64,000 bases of DNA. Source: Phycisphaerae bacterium. GTDB lineage: Bacteria; Planctomycetota; Phycisphaerae; FEN-1346; JAACEH01. Under the pieces are notes generated by a model that was given only the letters and a program-made list of their open reading frames with translations, was not told the origin of the DNA and did not search any database. The DNA lies in contig JAAYDY010000042.1 of NCBI GenBank assembly GCA_012729015.1, positions 169,551 through 233,550 of the forward strand, written 5' to 3'. The position numbers and the translations under genes were made by a program. This document shows positions 41,638 to 50,366 of this stretch, one piece after another; position 1 is the first letter of the stretch; every line of letters begins with the position of its first letter.

Positions 41638-43602
41638 TTAACGGCACGCCTCGGCGACCCGTCTGTCGCCGCGCGACTTCGCTTCCTCGTTGGCAGCCGA
41701 CGCAAACCGGGCCACCTCCATGCTCCCCAGGTCGCCCGACGAGCGCTCGCGAACCGACACGGCCCCGCTCTCGGCCTCGCGGCCGCCGACCACCAGCATG
41801 TACGGCACCTTCTGCATCGTCGCGTCACGAATCTTCGCGCCGATCTTGTCGCTGCGAAGATCCACCTCCACCCGCAGCCCCGCCTCGTGAAGCCGCCGCT
41901 GCACCTCCAGGGCATAGTCGTCGAACTTCTGGCTCACCGGAAGCACGATCGCCTGCACCGGCGACAGCCACAGCGGCATGGCCCCGCCGAAGTGCTCCAG
42001 GATGATCCCCAGGAACCGTTCCAGCGACCCGTAGATCGCCCGGTGAATCATGACCGGACGATGTTCGCGGTTGTCGGCCCCGACGTACGTCAGGTCGAAC
42101 CGCTCCGGCATCGCGAAGTCCGCCTGGATCGTCGCGCACTGGTGCGTCCGCCCCAGGCAGTCGCGCAGGTGAAAATCAATCTTCGGCCCGTAGAACGCCC
42201 CGTCGCCCTCGTTCACCTTGTAGTCCATGCCGCTGCGGGTCAGGGCCTCGCGCAGCGCGCCGGTCGCCATCTCCCACATCTCGTCGCTGCCGATCGTGTG
42301 CGACGACGGACGCGTCGACAGCTCCACCCGAATCTCCTCGAAGTGAAACGGCGCGTACAGCTCCCGCGTCAACGCAATGACCTTCGCCACCTCGTCGGCC
42401 AACTGCTCCGGCATGCAGAACACGTGCGCGTCGTCCTGCGTGAACTGACGCACGCGCATCAACCCGTGCAGCACGCCGCTCAGCTCGTGGCGATGCACCA
42501 GCCCGAGCTCGGCGTTCTTCAGCGGGAACTCCTTGTACGAGTGCGACCGCGACTTGTAGACCAGCATGCCGCCCGGACAGTTCATCGGCTTGACGGCGAA
42601 CGGACGCTCGTCGATCTGCGTGAAATACATGTTGTTGCGGTAATGGTCCCAGTGGCCCGACTGGTGCCACAGCGACTCCGACAGGATCACCGGCGTGCGG
42701 ATTTCCCCGTAGCCGTGGCGCCGATGCACCTCGCGCCAGAAGTCCACCAGGGCGTTCCAGATGACCGTCCCTTTGGGATGGAAGAACGCGAAGCCCGGTC
42801 CCTCATCGTGAAAACTGAACAGGTCCAGATCGATGCCGATGCGACGATGATCGCGCCGCTTGGCCTCCTCGATCCGCGCCAGGTGCTCGTCCAGTTCTTT
42901 CTGCGTCCAGAAGGCCGTGCCGTAGATGCGCTGAAGCATCGGCCGCTTCTCGTCGCCGCGCCAGTACGCCCCCGCCACGTGCGTCAGCTTGAACGCCCCC
43001 GCCACGCCCGTGTCAGGCAGGTGCGGTCCGCGACACAGGTCCGTGAAACCGCCGTCGGTGTAGAAACTCACGGTCTCGACCGGCGCCACGCCATCGCCGC
43101 CACGGGCCAGATCGTCGATCATCTCGACCTTGTAATCCTGTCCGCCGGCGGCCATCTCGCGACGCGCCTCATCCACCGACAGCACCCGACGGGAAAACGG
43201 CTGCTTCTCGGCGACGATGCGGCGCATCTGGTCTTCAATGCGCGGCAAGTCCTCTTCGGTCAGCCGCACGGGCAGATCGAAATCGTAGTAGAAACCATTC
43301 TCAATGGACGGACCGATGCCGTACTTCACGTTCTGGTGAAGCCGGCCCACGGCCTGAGCCATGATGTGCGCTGTGGAATGACGGAGTATGTCCAGGGCGA
43401 CGTCGCTTTTCGCGGTCAGAATTTCCAGCGTCGGCTGGCCCTCATCGGGCAACTTCACCGACAGATCGACCGGATCTCCGTCCAGCCTGGCAGCGACGGC
43501 TGCTTTCGCCAGGCCTGGACCAATCTTGGAGGCGACATCCCTAACGCTTGATCCCGAAGGCACTTCCAGGACCTTCCCGTCGGGAAGCCTTACTTGTGGC
43601 AT
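41638..43602 (-). CDS. thrS: Threonine-tRNA ligase
   Basis: Full-length 654-residue bacterial ThrRS. Domains in order: TGS (1-62, VRLPDGKVLEVPSGSSV), second additional domain with HSTAHIMAQAV (about 75-85) and the editing/zinc-type DLCRGPHLPDTG (about 190), class II core with GYGEIRTPVI, KPMNCPGGMLVYKSRSHSY (about 340-358) and RPVMIHRAIYGSLERFLGI, and the anticodon domain (about 545-640). First gene of the thrS-infC-rpmI-rplT-pheS cluster. AGGAGG lies 15 nt before the ATG, farther than usual. Confidence 0.98.
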   Translation of the reverse strand: MPQVRLPDGKVLEVPSGSSVRDVASKIGPGLAKAAVAARLDGDPVDLSVKLPDEGQPTLEILTAKSDVALDILRHSTAHIMAQAVGRLHQNVKYGIGPSIENGFYYDFDLPVRLTEEDLPRIEDQMRRIVAEKQPFSRRVLSVDEARREMAAGGQDYKVEMIDDLARGGDGVAPVETVSFYTDGGFTDLCRGPHLPDTGVAGAFKLTHVAGAYWRGDEKRPMLQRIYGTAFWTQKELDEHLARIEEAKRRDHRRIGIDLDLFSFHDEGPGFAFFHPKGTVIWNALVDFWREVHRRHGYGEIRTPVILSESLWHQSGHWDHYRNNMYFTQIDERPFAVKPMNCPGGMLVYKSRSHSYKEFPLKNAELGLVHRHELSGVLHGLMRVRQFTQDDAHVFCMPEQLADEVAKVIALTRELYAPFHFEEIRVELSTRPSSHTIGSDEMWEMATGALREALTRSGMDYKVNEGDGAFYGPKIDFHLRDCLGRTHQCATIQADFAMPERFDLTYVGADNREHRPVMIHRAIYGSLERFLGIILEHFGGAMPLWLSPVQAIVLPVSQKFDDYALEVQRRLHEAGLRVEVDLRSDKIGAKIRDATMQKVPYMLVVGGREAESGAVSVRERSSGDLGSMEVARFASAANEEAKSRGDRRVAEACR

Positions 43603-43682
43603 GGTTTGGCGATCAAGCCTCCTGTACAGTCTGACAAGATAGAGCCGCCGCGACGGCCCACGAAAGCCGCCCCGGTCCCCAT

Positions 43683-43710
43683 ATCATAGCCATAGCCCCC
43701 GCCAAGTCAA
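43683..43710 (-). promoter_or_regulatory. Promoter of the thrS-infC cluster
   Basis: On the minus strand, TTGACT (43710-43705), a 16-bp spacer and TATGAT (43688-43683). The leader to the thrS ATG would be about 75 nt; I see no T-box-like sequence in it. Confidence 0.6.
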
Positions 43711-43885
43711 GCCCTAACCGCACCCAGTGGCCGCAACACCGGCGCGGCAGACTCAATCCCTTGCCAGTAAAACACTTACCTTCCGCCGCAGCCGGCCGCT
43801 CTCGCCCAACCCTCCCGATCGACCCTCGCCGCCCACGGCTGCCCCTGTCGGACGGCAAAGAATAACCACAAATCTGGACATTTTG

Positions 43886-43914
43886 TTGTTGCAGTCCGCC
43901 GGTTCTGGTACACT
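43886..43914 (+). promoter_or_regulatory. Extended -10 promoter of the first PEP-CTERM gene
   Basis: TTGTTG (43886-43891), 17 bp, then TACACT (43909-43914) preceded by TGG, the same TGGTACACT as at 7532-7540. The leader to the GTG at 44173 would be about 250 nt. The rest of the 570-bp gap (43603-44172) contains this and the thrS promoter and nothing else recognised. Confidence 0.5.
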
Positions 43915-44172
43915 CTACACACGTACTCGGGGGAGTACGGCTGCGAAGTCCCAGTCGTGCGGGACATTCGGCTCGTAGCTGCAAGGCATGCTGAGCAATC
44001 GCCCTGACGATCCATCACACCCTCTGACGCCTCCTGCGTTGGCACCGCACGCCCTGCCCGGCTTGGGATTTCGGCCATCGTCCATTCACATCTGTTCCCC
44101 GGCACCTGAAGGTGGGCCAGACCGACAGTGCGCCAGGATGGTCGACATGTCGCCTGAGAAAGGGGGTTTCCC

Positions 44173-45000
44173 GTGGTTGCCAGATTCTCAATCGCAGCAT
44201 GGGTCGTACTCGCTGTCCTCGGACACGTCGTGCAGGCCGATCCGATGGACCCGGCCTTCGTCAAATGGTCTCAACTGCCCGACACGAGCGTTAACGGGTA
44301 CGACTTCTCCAGCGAGACGCTCGTTCCGTCCATGACGGCCGACGACTTCCGGTGCGACGATCCACGCCCCATTACCTACGTTCACTGGTGGGGCAGCTAC
44401 TACGACGGTCGCCCCGGCGGCCTCGCCTTCCACAGCGACCATCTGCTTGACCCGAGCTTCCCGGGCCCCGTCATGCCCGCCACGGTCACCGGCTTCAACA
44501 TCACCTTCTATAGCGACATCCCGGCCGGACGCGACACCAACATGCCGTGGAGCCATCCGGGGGCCGTTCTTGCGTCGTCCTATGTGAGCATGACCGCCGT
44601 CCAGTCGAGCCTGCATGCCACCATTGACCGCAACGGCGACATGATCGTGGGCAACGACGGCGACGAGGCCGTCTGGCAGTACACCGTAGAACTGCCCACC
44701 GTGTTTGCCCAGACGCCCGGCACCATCTACTGGATCAGCATCCAGGCGGTCAATGCCGCCGCCGGAACCGTGCAGTGGGGATGGCACGAATCGTACGAGC
44801 ATTGGAACGATGCCGCCGTGCAGAACGGGCCGCAAGCCCTCTGGGGCAACTCCTACAGTGTCGAATGGGCCAGTCTGGCCGTCAAGGACATGGCCTTCGA
44901 GTTGAGCGTATTCCAGATTCCCGAACCCGCGACCATGACGCTCCTGGGCTGCGGCCTGGGCATCCTGGTCGTCGCCTCCCGCAGAAAGAGACAGCCGTAG
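44173..45000 (+). CDS. PEP-CTERM protein, paralogue A1
   Basis: 275 residues: signal peptide (about 1-22), a 220-residue beta-looking domain, and a C-terminal sorting signal IPEPATMTLLGCGLGILVVA followed by RRKRQ (PEP motif, membrane helix, basic tail), the substrate of the exosortase system. The domain shows KWSQLPDT, NGYDFSSETLVPS, DDFRCDDPRPIT, HWWGSYY, GDEAVWQY and VQWGWHES. Three paralogues follow at 45111, 49383 and 50367; it is most like the one at 49383 (both begin with a Pro-Asp-Pro-Ala-Phe-type mature N-terminus before KWSQ). The GTG start has AAAGGGGG upstream. Function unknown; surface location inferred. Confidence 0.85.
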   Translation: MVARFSIAAWVVLAVLGHVVQADPMDPAFVKWSQLPDTSVNGYDFSSETLVPSMTADDFRCDDPRPITYVHWWGSYYDGRPGGLAFHSDHLLDPSFPGPVMPATVTGFNITFYSDIPAGRDTNMPWSHPGAVLASSYVSMTAVQSSLHATIDRNGDMIVGNDGDEAVWQYTVELPTVFAQTPGTIYWISIQAVNAAAGTVQWGWHESYEHWNDAAVQNGPQALWGNSYSVEWASLAVKDMAFELSVFQIPEPATMTLLGCGLGILVVASRRKRQP

Positions 45001-45086
45001 GCGTGTTCCCATAGGCTGGCCGCAACGGCCGCGCTGCGTGCAGGGAAGACGTGCAGCGAACTTCTGAGCGATTCGCAAGGATGGCA

Positions 45087-45100
45087 CTCACACGTGTGAG
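45087..45100. promoter_or_regulatory. Perfect 14-bp palindrome in a gene leader
   Basis: CTCACACGTGTGAG is fully self-complementary and lies next to the AGGGGGTG ribosome-binding region of the PEP-CTERM gene at 45111. The paralogue at 50367 has CTCAC-TTG-GTGA at the same place. It could be an operator or an mRNA hairpin. Confidence 0.4.
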
Positions 45101-45110
45101 GGGGTGAGTC

Positions 45111-45932
45111 ATGTTGCGTACCCGACTCGTTGTTGGCGCATGGATCCTTCTGGCCGCTGTCAGTCACGTCCGCGCCGCCGGCGTCGTCAGCCAGCTTCCC
45201 GACCTGAGCGCGCGAGGGTTCGACTACTCCAGCGACCAGTCTCTGCCGGGAATCGTCGGCGGAACGTCCCTCGTGGCCGACGACTTCGTCTGCCCCGTCG
45301 CAGACGCGATCACCGACATCCACTGGTGGGGCAGCTTCTGGCAGGCGCCCTATGCCACGCCGGCCTCAGACTACTGGACCGACCCGAGTCTCGCCGGCGG
45401 ATCGGCCGTGCTGCCGAACGTGGTCCACTCGTTCGTCGTGACGTTCTACGACCACGTGCCGATCGCCCTCGATCCCCTGACGACCAACATGCCGTTCGGG
45501 CATCCCGGCAATGTCCTCTACACGACCACGATTCAGGTGGCCGACATCGCCGTCGCCCTCGAGGGCGTGATCGACCGCACCGGCAACGGCATCATCGGCG
45601 ATGTGGGTGACGAGGCCGTCTGGCGCTACGATGCCGACCTGGCCGTGCCGTTCGTTCAGACGGCCGGCACGCGCTACTGGCTCAGCATCCAGGCGGTGAC
45701 CGAGAACGAAGGGACGATTCAGTGGGGCTGGCATGCGGCCGACAAACTCACGGACAACAACGCCGTGCAGAGCGGCCCGGCCTCCGCGTGGGGCAATGCC
45801 TATCTGCCGCCGTGGGCCCTGATGCCCGACAAGGACATGGCTTTCGAGTTGACCATCCCCGAGCCCATGACCGCCGGCCTGCTGGGCGCTGGATTCGCCG
45901 TGCTGATTCTGCTCCGCCGAAAGACGTTCTGA
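45111..45932 (+). CDS. PEP-CTERM protein, paralogue B1
   Basis: 273 residues with a signal peptide (about 1-23), the same domain as its neighbour (QLPDLSARGFDYSSDQSLP, VADDFVCP, HWWGSFWQAPYATP, YWTDPSL, GDEAVWRY, IQWGWH, KDMAFEL) and a C-terminal IPEPMTAGLLGAGFAVLILL with basic end RRKTF. The QAPY-TP and YWTDPS features and the lack of the N-terminal Pro-Ala-Phe segment pair it with the gene at 50367 (type B). It lies 110 bp after paralogue A1 on the same strand. GGGGGTGA lies just before the ATG. Function unknown. Confidence 0.85.
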   Translation: MLRTRLVVGAWILLAAVSHVRAAGVVSQLPDLSARGFDYSSDQSLPGIVGGTSLVADDFVCPVADAITDIHWWGSFWQAPYATPASDYWTDPSLAGGSAVLPNVVHSFVVTFYDHVPIALDPLTTNMPFGHPGNVLYTTTIQVADIAVALEGVIDRTGNGIIGDVGDEAVWRYDADLAVPFVQTAGTRYWLSIQAVTENEGTIQWGWHAADKLTDNNAVQSGPASAWGNAYLPPWALMPDKDMAFELTIPEPMTAGLLGAGFAVLILLRRKTF

Positions 45933-45970
45933 ACGCAACGCGCGTCGGGCCGCGTCACGGCGGCCCGGCC

Positions 45971-46480
45971 TCAGACGTTCATCCGCCAGATGGCCAGATT
46001 CAGCATCGCCGCAAAGGTCGTCCAGCACGCGTAAGGAACCATCAGCCACCCGGCCGCCCTCTTGACGCGTGCGAAGGCAGCCGTGGTGGCCATGACCGCC
46101 AGCCAGAGCACGCAGATCTCCGCAAAGGCCGCCCCCGGCCTCTCCATGGCAAAAAACACCGCGGACCAGAACAGGTTGAGCGCCAACTGCGCCGCAAAGA
46201 GCGCCAGCGGCCCCGTCGGCACAATCGGGCCGCCCTGGCACTGCCACACGAGCCAGGCCGACACGGCCATCATCGTATAGAGCACCGGCCAGACCACCCC
46301 AAACACCCACCCCGGAGGCGTCCACCAGGGGCGCGACAACCCTTGGTACCAGGCCCCCACGGACGACCGGGTCCAGAGACTTCCGATCACCATCACCAAC
46401 AGGCACAGCGCCACCCAGAACACCAGGCCGAGAATCCGGCGACGGCGGCTGAGACCGGTGACACACGGGGCTGGCGACAT
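45971..46480 (-). CDS. TspO/MBR family protein
   Basis: 169-residue membrane protein with five hydrophobic helices. Signature residues: WYQGLSRPWWTPPGWVFG near residue 45, WPVLYTMMAVSAWLVW, and ALFAAQLALNLFWSAVFF, with a conserved W-N/Q-W pattern. Family members bind tetrapyrroles and cholesterol-like ligands and act in stress or porphyrin responses. The ATG at 46480 has GAGGA 7 nt upstream; the longer frame upstream is Arg-rich and unrelated. It is convergent with the PEP-CTERM gene at 45111 and lies between the two PEP-CTERM pairs. Confidence 0.92.
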   Translation of the reverse strand: MSPAPCVTGLSRRRRILGLVFWVALCLLVMVIGSLWTRSSVGAWYQGLSRPWWTPPGWVFGVVWPVLYTMMAVSAWLVWQCQGGPIVPTGPLALFAAQLALNLFWSAVFFAMERPGAAFAEICVLWLAVMATTAAFARVKRAAGWLMVPYACWTTFAAMLNLAIWRMNV

Positions 46481-46694
46481 GGCGATGTCCTCACAGATTC
46501 CTTCGACGCGATGACGAATAGCGGACGCCGGACGACGCCAAGGATAACCGATTTGCCGTACAAGCCGCACGGAGGAAAAGCCGGCCGCGCCGCCCCGTCG
46601 TCGACGTCGGCGCAACCGCCCTCTCCTCCGTGCCAAAGCCCACCCAGCAACACTGCCCCACGTCACCGGCACTCGCGGCCCACGCGTCTCCGCA

Positions 46695-48215
46695 TCACCC
46701 GCCGCGAACGCTTACCGTCGCACCGTTCATGGAGTAGATCAGGATCGACATATCGGTCGGCTCCACGCCGCCGTTGACGTCGAGGTCGAAGACCCTGCGG
46801 TCGTACCCCGCACCGGCGCGCCCGTTAAGCACATGCACGATAGCCGACACGTCCTGGCCATCGACGATGCCGTCGGCATTGACATCGCCCAGGAGCCGCA
46901 CGTTCAGGCTGCACGACGTCTCCGCACAGCACTCGCCCGTGGCATCGGTCACGGAGACCGTAAGCGTCACCTCTCCCGGCAATGCCTGTCGCGCCGTTCC
47001 ACCCAGCACCAGCCACACCAGCGGATCATCCGTCGGCGCCAGGGCCACCTGGTCGCCCTCGCCCGACTGCGTCACCGTCACCTGGTACGGACCGCTCGAC
47101 TCGCCGGAGTCTTCCACGGCCAGGGTCAGCACGGCCCCGTGACGGCCCCGCGTGGCCGGAGAGTTCTGATACACCCATGTCGTGTCCAGCGTCGCAGTGA
47201 CGTTCAGCGAATGGTCCGGCCCGCACACGGCCGTGATTGTCGCGTTGTCGTCCACCACCACCGTCGTCCGCGAGTTCCACACGTCGTCCACCATCGCCAC
47301 GTCGCCCGTCCACTGGATGAATTTGCAGCCCACGGGCACGTCGGCGACGATCGAAACCATGCTGCCGACCGTGTATTGCCCGCCGCCCGTGCCGCCAACC
47401 ACCACCAGCACCGCCGTTGCAGGCTCAGGCTCCGGCTCAGCCACCGGCTCCACCGTCCCCGTGATAGCCACGATCCAGTCGGCGCACACGGCAATGGCCA
47501 GTGCGAACGAACGGTCCTTGGTCTCAACCAGCGGATTCGTCTTGCTGCGGAACCGGCTTTCGCCGCTGCGCTCCGTCGAAACGCTCAGGCCGACCACTTC
47601 CCAGCGGCCCGTCGTTTCGTTCCAGACGAACCAGCCGCCGCCCGAGTCCCACGCCGCGTTCGCTCCTTCGCACATCGTGGCGTCGGCGTCGCCCAGGGCA
47701 TCGAAGTCCACCACCAGGATACTGCTGTAGACCGCGTCAATGATGTTGCTGCCCCACCGCTGGATGGAGTTGCTGGAGCCCGACCACGAGTACCCGTACG
47801 GGATGCCGAACGCCGTCAGTTCGCTGCCGCGACCCTTGCCGAAACCACCCATGACGATGTCCCGGCTCACCAGGCTCGTCGTCTCCCACGAAAGATCGGC
47901 GTAGTCGGCCAGGTTGGCCGGCTTGCCGTCCAGTCCGACCAGCCGTGCCAGCCGCAGATCGTAGCTGCTGTCCTGCACCTCGGCCACCTTGTAGGAGACT
48001 CCGTCGATCTGAACCGTCGTGCCGACGCCGCCGCCCTGGTGGATCGAGGCGATCACCCAGTCGGGATGAACCACCACGCACGACCCGCTGCCGCCCCAAC
48101 GGCCCACCAGGCCGTCCGGCGGACGATCCTCCGGCATCATGTTGTCGTGCAGCACTACCGCCTGAGCGCTCGACGCCATGGCCAGAATGATAACCAGTGT
48201 AATTGTCACCCTCAT
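46695..48215 (-). CDS. Secreted trypsin-like protein with C-terminal dockerin
   Basis: 506 residues. Signal peptide about 1-20 (ITLVIILAMASSAQA). Residues 30-250 look like an S1-type protease: VVVHPDWVIASIHQGG (His in the position of TAAH), SSYDLRLARL (Asp) and AWDSGGGWFVW (Ser in the position of GDSGG). Residues about 270-345 match a divergent bacterial repeat of InlB-B type (GGQYTVGSMVSIVADVPVGC, then KFIQWTGD). The final 60 residues form a type I dockerin: GDVNADGIVDGQDVSAIV, then FDLDVNGGVEPTDMSILIY, each a calcium loop with F-hand helix. AAGGAG precedes the ATG at 48215. Target unknown. Confidence 0.82.
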   Translation of the reverse strand: MRVTITLVIILAMASSAQAVVLHDNMMPEDRPPDGLVGRWGGSGSCVVVHPDWVIASIHQGGGVGTTVQIDGVSYKVAEVQDSSYDLRLARLVGLDGKPANLADYADLSWETTSLVSRDIVMGGFGKGRGSELTAFGIPYGYSWSGSSNSIQRWGSNIIDAVYSSILVVDFDALGDADATMCEGANAAWDSGGGWFVWNETTGRWEVVGLSVSTERSGESRFRSKTNPLVETKDRSFALAIAVCADWIVAITGTVEPVAEPEPEPATAVLVVVGGTGGGQYTVGSMVSIVADVPVGCKFIQWTGDVAMVDDVWNSRTTVVVDDNATITAVCGPDHSLNVTATLDTTWVYQNSPATRGRHGAVLTLAVEDSGESSGPYQVTVTQSGEGDQVALAPTDDPLVWLVLGGTARQALPGEVTLTVSVTDATGECCAETSCSLNVRLLGDVNADGIVDGQDVSAIVHVLNGRAGAGYDRRVFDLDVNGGVEPTDMSILIYSMNGATVSVRGG

Positions 48216-48586
48216 GCTTTCACTCCTTACGACTGTCTCCCTGACAACCATCACGATGTACCTCACAGAACCATGCCAGGCACAAGGAAGCCCTTTTCCC
48301 CCTTCCCCAGCTTTCCCAGAATCGCAACCGCAAGGGAGTCTATGCGCCAAAGACCTGAGGTCAAACGAGGCTGCGGATGCCCCCCGCCTGCCACAGCCAC
48401 AGCATCCGCAACACGTTATTGCCGAAAGTTTTATGATCCATCCCGAGAAGTCCGCGGGGGCCCACAAAAAGTCGCGCCGGCGCGCAGAGACCATTAAAAT
48501 GCAGCGGTTTTTCCGGCGCTCCACCGGTCCGTGCGGCGCACAGACGCTTGCACCTGGCCCATAAAGATATTTCCGATGTGTCCGAC

Positions 48587-48720
48587 TTGACAGGGGACGG
48601 GTTGTGGGGTATGTATACTGTGAGTCCGATGCGGGGGCGTCGGCACTCGGCTGAGTTCACCCGGGGATTGTGGCATGCAACCGCACTTCAGCGGCAACAT
48701 GCTGCAATCCCCTTGTTTTT
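48587..48720 (+). ncRNA. Candidate small RNA: promoter-like element plus large terminator hairpin
   Basis: TTGACA at 48587-48592 and TATACT at 48614-48619 (spacing 21, long; TATGTA at 48610 would give 17). About 45 nt later, GGGGATTGTGGCATG (48663-48677) pairs with CATGCTGCAATCCCC (48698-48712) with two mismatches, enclosing CCGC/GCGG, and is followed by TTGTTTTT. The expected transcript is about 95 nt with no credible open frame. The spacing makes the promoter doubtful. Confidence 0.35.
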
Positions 48721-49382
48721 GGAAGTACGTTCCGACCTGCAACGGCACCTCATGCCGCGGGGGCAGGAAGGAATGATGCGGATCAGGGATTGAAGACCAA
48801 GATCGCGCAGCACAACTGGTGATGGTCTCGACGATTCCGGCAGGAGCATGCCAAGGGGGGCATACTCTCGCCAGAGCGTCGCGACTCCGGGGGACGGCAC
48901 GCTGAGGTCGGCGTGGATCGTCCCCTTGTCTTTGCGCCGGCGGCATGACGGCCGCAGTGGAACGTCGTCCGAGAAGCACCGCCTGGAGGGAAAGGCGACC
49001 GTGGTACGGATTGAACGCAACACAATTTCCGGCAACCACTTACAACGCGCGGCGGAGGCGACCGGCATGTTGCCGGATACCCCAGGCCGCACAAACCGCA
49101 CAGTTTACGGATTGCCGAAGCTGCGGTCAAAGAGCTCGCAAGCCGTTCACTATCAGGCACTTATCGCGCCGTCAGATACTCAGGAGGGATCATCGACCGT
49201 TCTGGCACAGGCGTTGCATACATCACATTGTGATGGGTTTTGGTCTTCCGTGTCCGAGGCCTGCGTTGGGCCGCGGATGCTGCGGGGGGAACGGATATCT
49301 TCCTGCCTGGCTTGGTGCGTCGTGCGCGGATTATCCGGTCGGCCGGCGCTTCAGGGTCCTTTTTGATAGGAGGGGTTGTGAC
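48721..49382. other. Gap upstream of the second PEP-CTERM pair
   Basis: 660 bp without a convincing gene. Open frames here lack ribosome-binding sites and protein-like composition. Only the ribosome-binding site AGGAGGGG just before 49383 is clear. Base composition looks less GC-skewed than the genes around it. A long leader of the following gene is possible. The gap 48216-48586 likewise shows nothing firm beyond the AAGGAG of the dockerin gene. Confidence 0.5.
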
Positions 49383-50183
49383 ATGAAATACGCATTGTTG
49401 GCCGTAGCCGCTCTCGTGGTGCTCTCGAGCACAGCGATGGCCGATCCGATCGATCCGGCATTCATCAAATGGAGTCAACAGCCGCTGATGACGTCCAACG
49501 GCTACGACTTCTCCAGCGAAACGCTGGTACCGTCCCTGGTAGCCGACGATTTCCTGTGCAACGATCCGAGGGCCATCACGGACATCCACTGGTGGGGCAG
49601 CTACTATGCGGCTGCGCCTGTCTTCGACCCCAACAGCAACTACCGTGGCGACCCGAGTTTCGCCGGCCCCGGTGCGCCTCCGGTCATGCCGAACGTGATC
49701 GCCGGGTTCACCTTCACGTTCTACACCGATGTTCCGGCCGGTCAGGATCCCCTGATGCCCTACAGCCACCCGGGCAAGCCCATATGCACGTCGTTTGTGA
49801 ACACGAACCTGGTGGCGACGAACCTCCACGGCACCATTGACCGCAACAACAACGGTATCGTGGGCGACGACGGCGACGAGGCGGTGTGGCAATACACCGC
49901 GTTGCTGCCTGTGCCGTTCGAGCAGATTCCCGGCACGATTTACTGGCTGAGCATCCAGGCCGTCAACAACTTCCAGCAGGCCGTGCAGTGGGGCTGGCAC
50001 GAATCGGCCGAGCACTGGAACGACACGGCCGTTCAGCAGGGTCCGTGGTATCCGCCGACCCTGGAGTGGAATAACCTCGAAGTCAAGGACATGGCGTTTG
50101 AACTGAGCGTTCCGGAGCCGGCCACGATGGCCCTGCTGGGTTGCGGTCTGGCCATCATGGGGATGGCGCGCCGACGCAAATAG
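49383..50183 (+). CDS. PEP-CTERM protein, paralogue A2
   Basis: 266 residues: signal peptide (KYALLAVAALVVLSSTAMA), mature start with DPIDPAFIKWSQQP, then NGYDFSSETLVPS, VADDFLCNDPRAITDIHWW, FTFYTDVPAGQDP, HGTIDRNNNGIVGDDG, GDEAVWQYTAL, VQWGWHESAEHWND and a C-terminal PEPATMALLGCGLAIMG with RRRK. It is the close partner of the gene at 44173 (shared DPxDPAF-KWSQ and HES-EHWND). The ATG at 49383 is chosen for the AGGAGGGG site; the much longer in-frame extension upstream has no domain character. Function unknown; exosortase-dependent anchoring inferred. Confidence 0.87.
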   Translation: MKYALLAVAALVVLSSTAMADPIDPAFIKWSQQPLMTSNGYDFSSETLVPSLVADDFLCNDPRAITDIHWWGSYYAAAPVFDPNSNYRGDPSFAGPGAPPVMPNVIAGFTFTFYTDVPAGQDPLMPYSHPGKPICTSFVNTNLVATNLHGTIDRNNNGIVGDDGDEAVWQYTALLPVPFEQIPGTIYWLSIQAVNNFQQAVQWGWHESAEHWNDTAVQQGPWYPPTLEWNNLEVKDMAFELSVPEPATMALLGCGLAIMGMARRRK

Positions 50184-50194
50184 AGACGCGAACC

Positions 50195-50215
50195 GGCGGC
50201 GCGGGGCGCGCCGCC
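50195..50215 (+). terminator. GC hairpin after paralogue A2, weak terminator
   Basis: GGCGGCGCG (50195-50203), 3-nt loop, CGCGCCGCC (50207-50215), 12 bp after the stop. No T-run follows, so it may be a processing or pausing hairpin instead. Confidence 0.4.
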
Positions 50216-50366
50216 ATGGTTGCCGCGCCGCAGCCTGGCTGGCGGCGGCGCGGGGCGGAGGATGGCAATCGAGCGGTCAGCGTCCTCCATACATGTTGAG
50301 GGCTTCGCTCCCCAGGCGGAAGCCCGAGACGCAGGCAATGCTCACTTGGTGATAAGGGGGTGCACA

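Noticed and set aside
43603..43676. T-box leader of thrS
   Set aside because: The leader is only about 75 nt and shows no T-box sequence or antiterminator.
48945..49382. N-terminal extension of the PEP-CTERM protein at 49383
   Set aside because: The extension is basic and Cys/Arg-rich, has no ribosome-binding site, and would bury a perfect signal peptide that follows AGGAGGGG at 49383.
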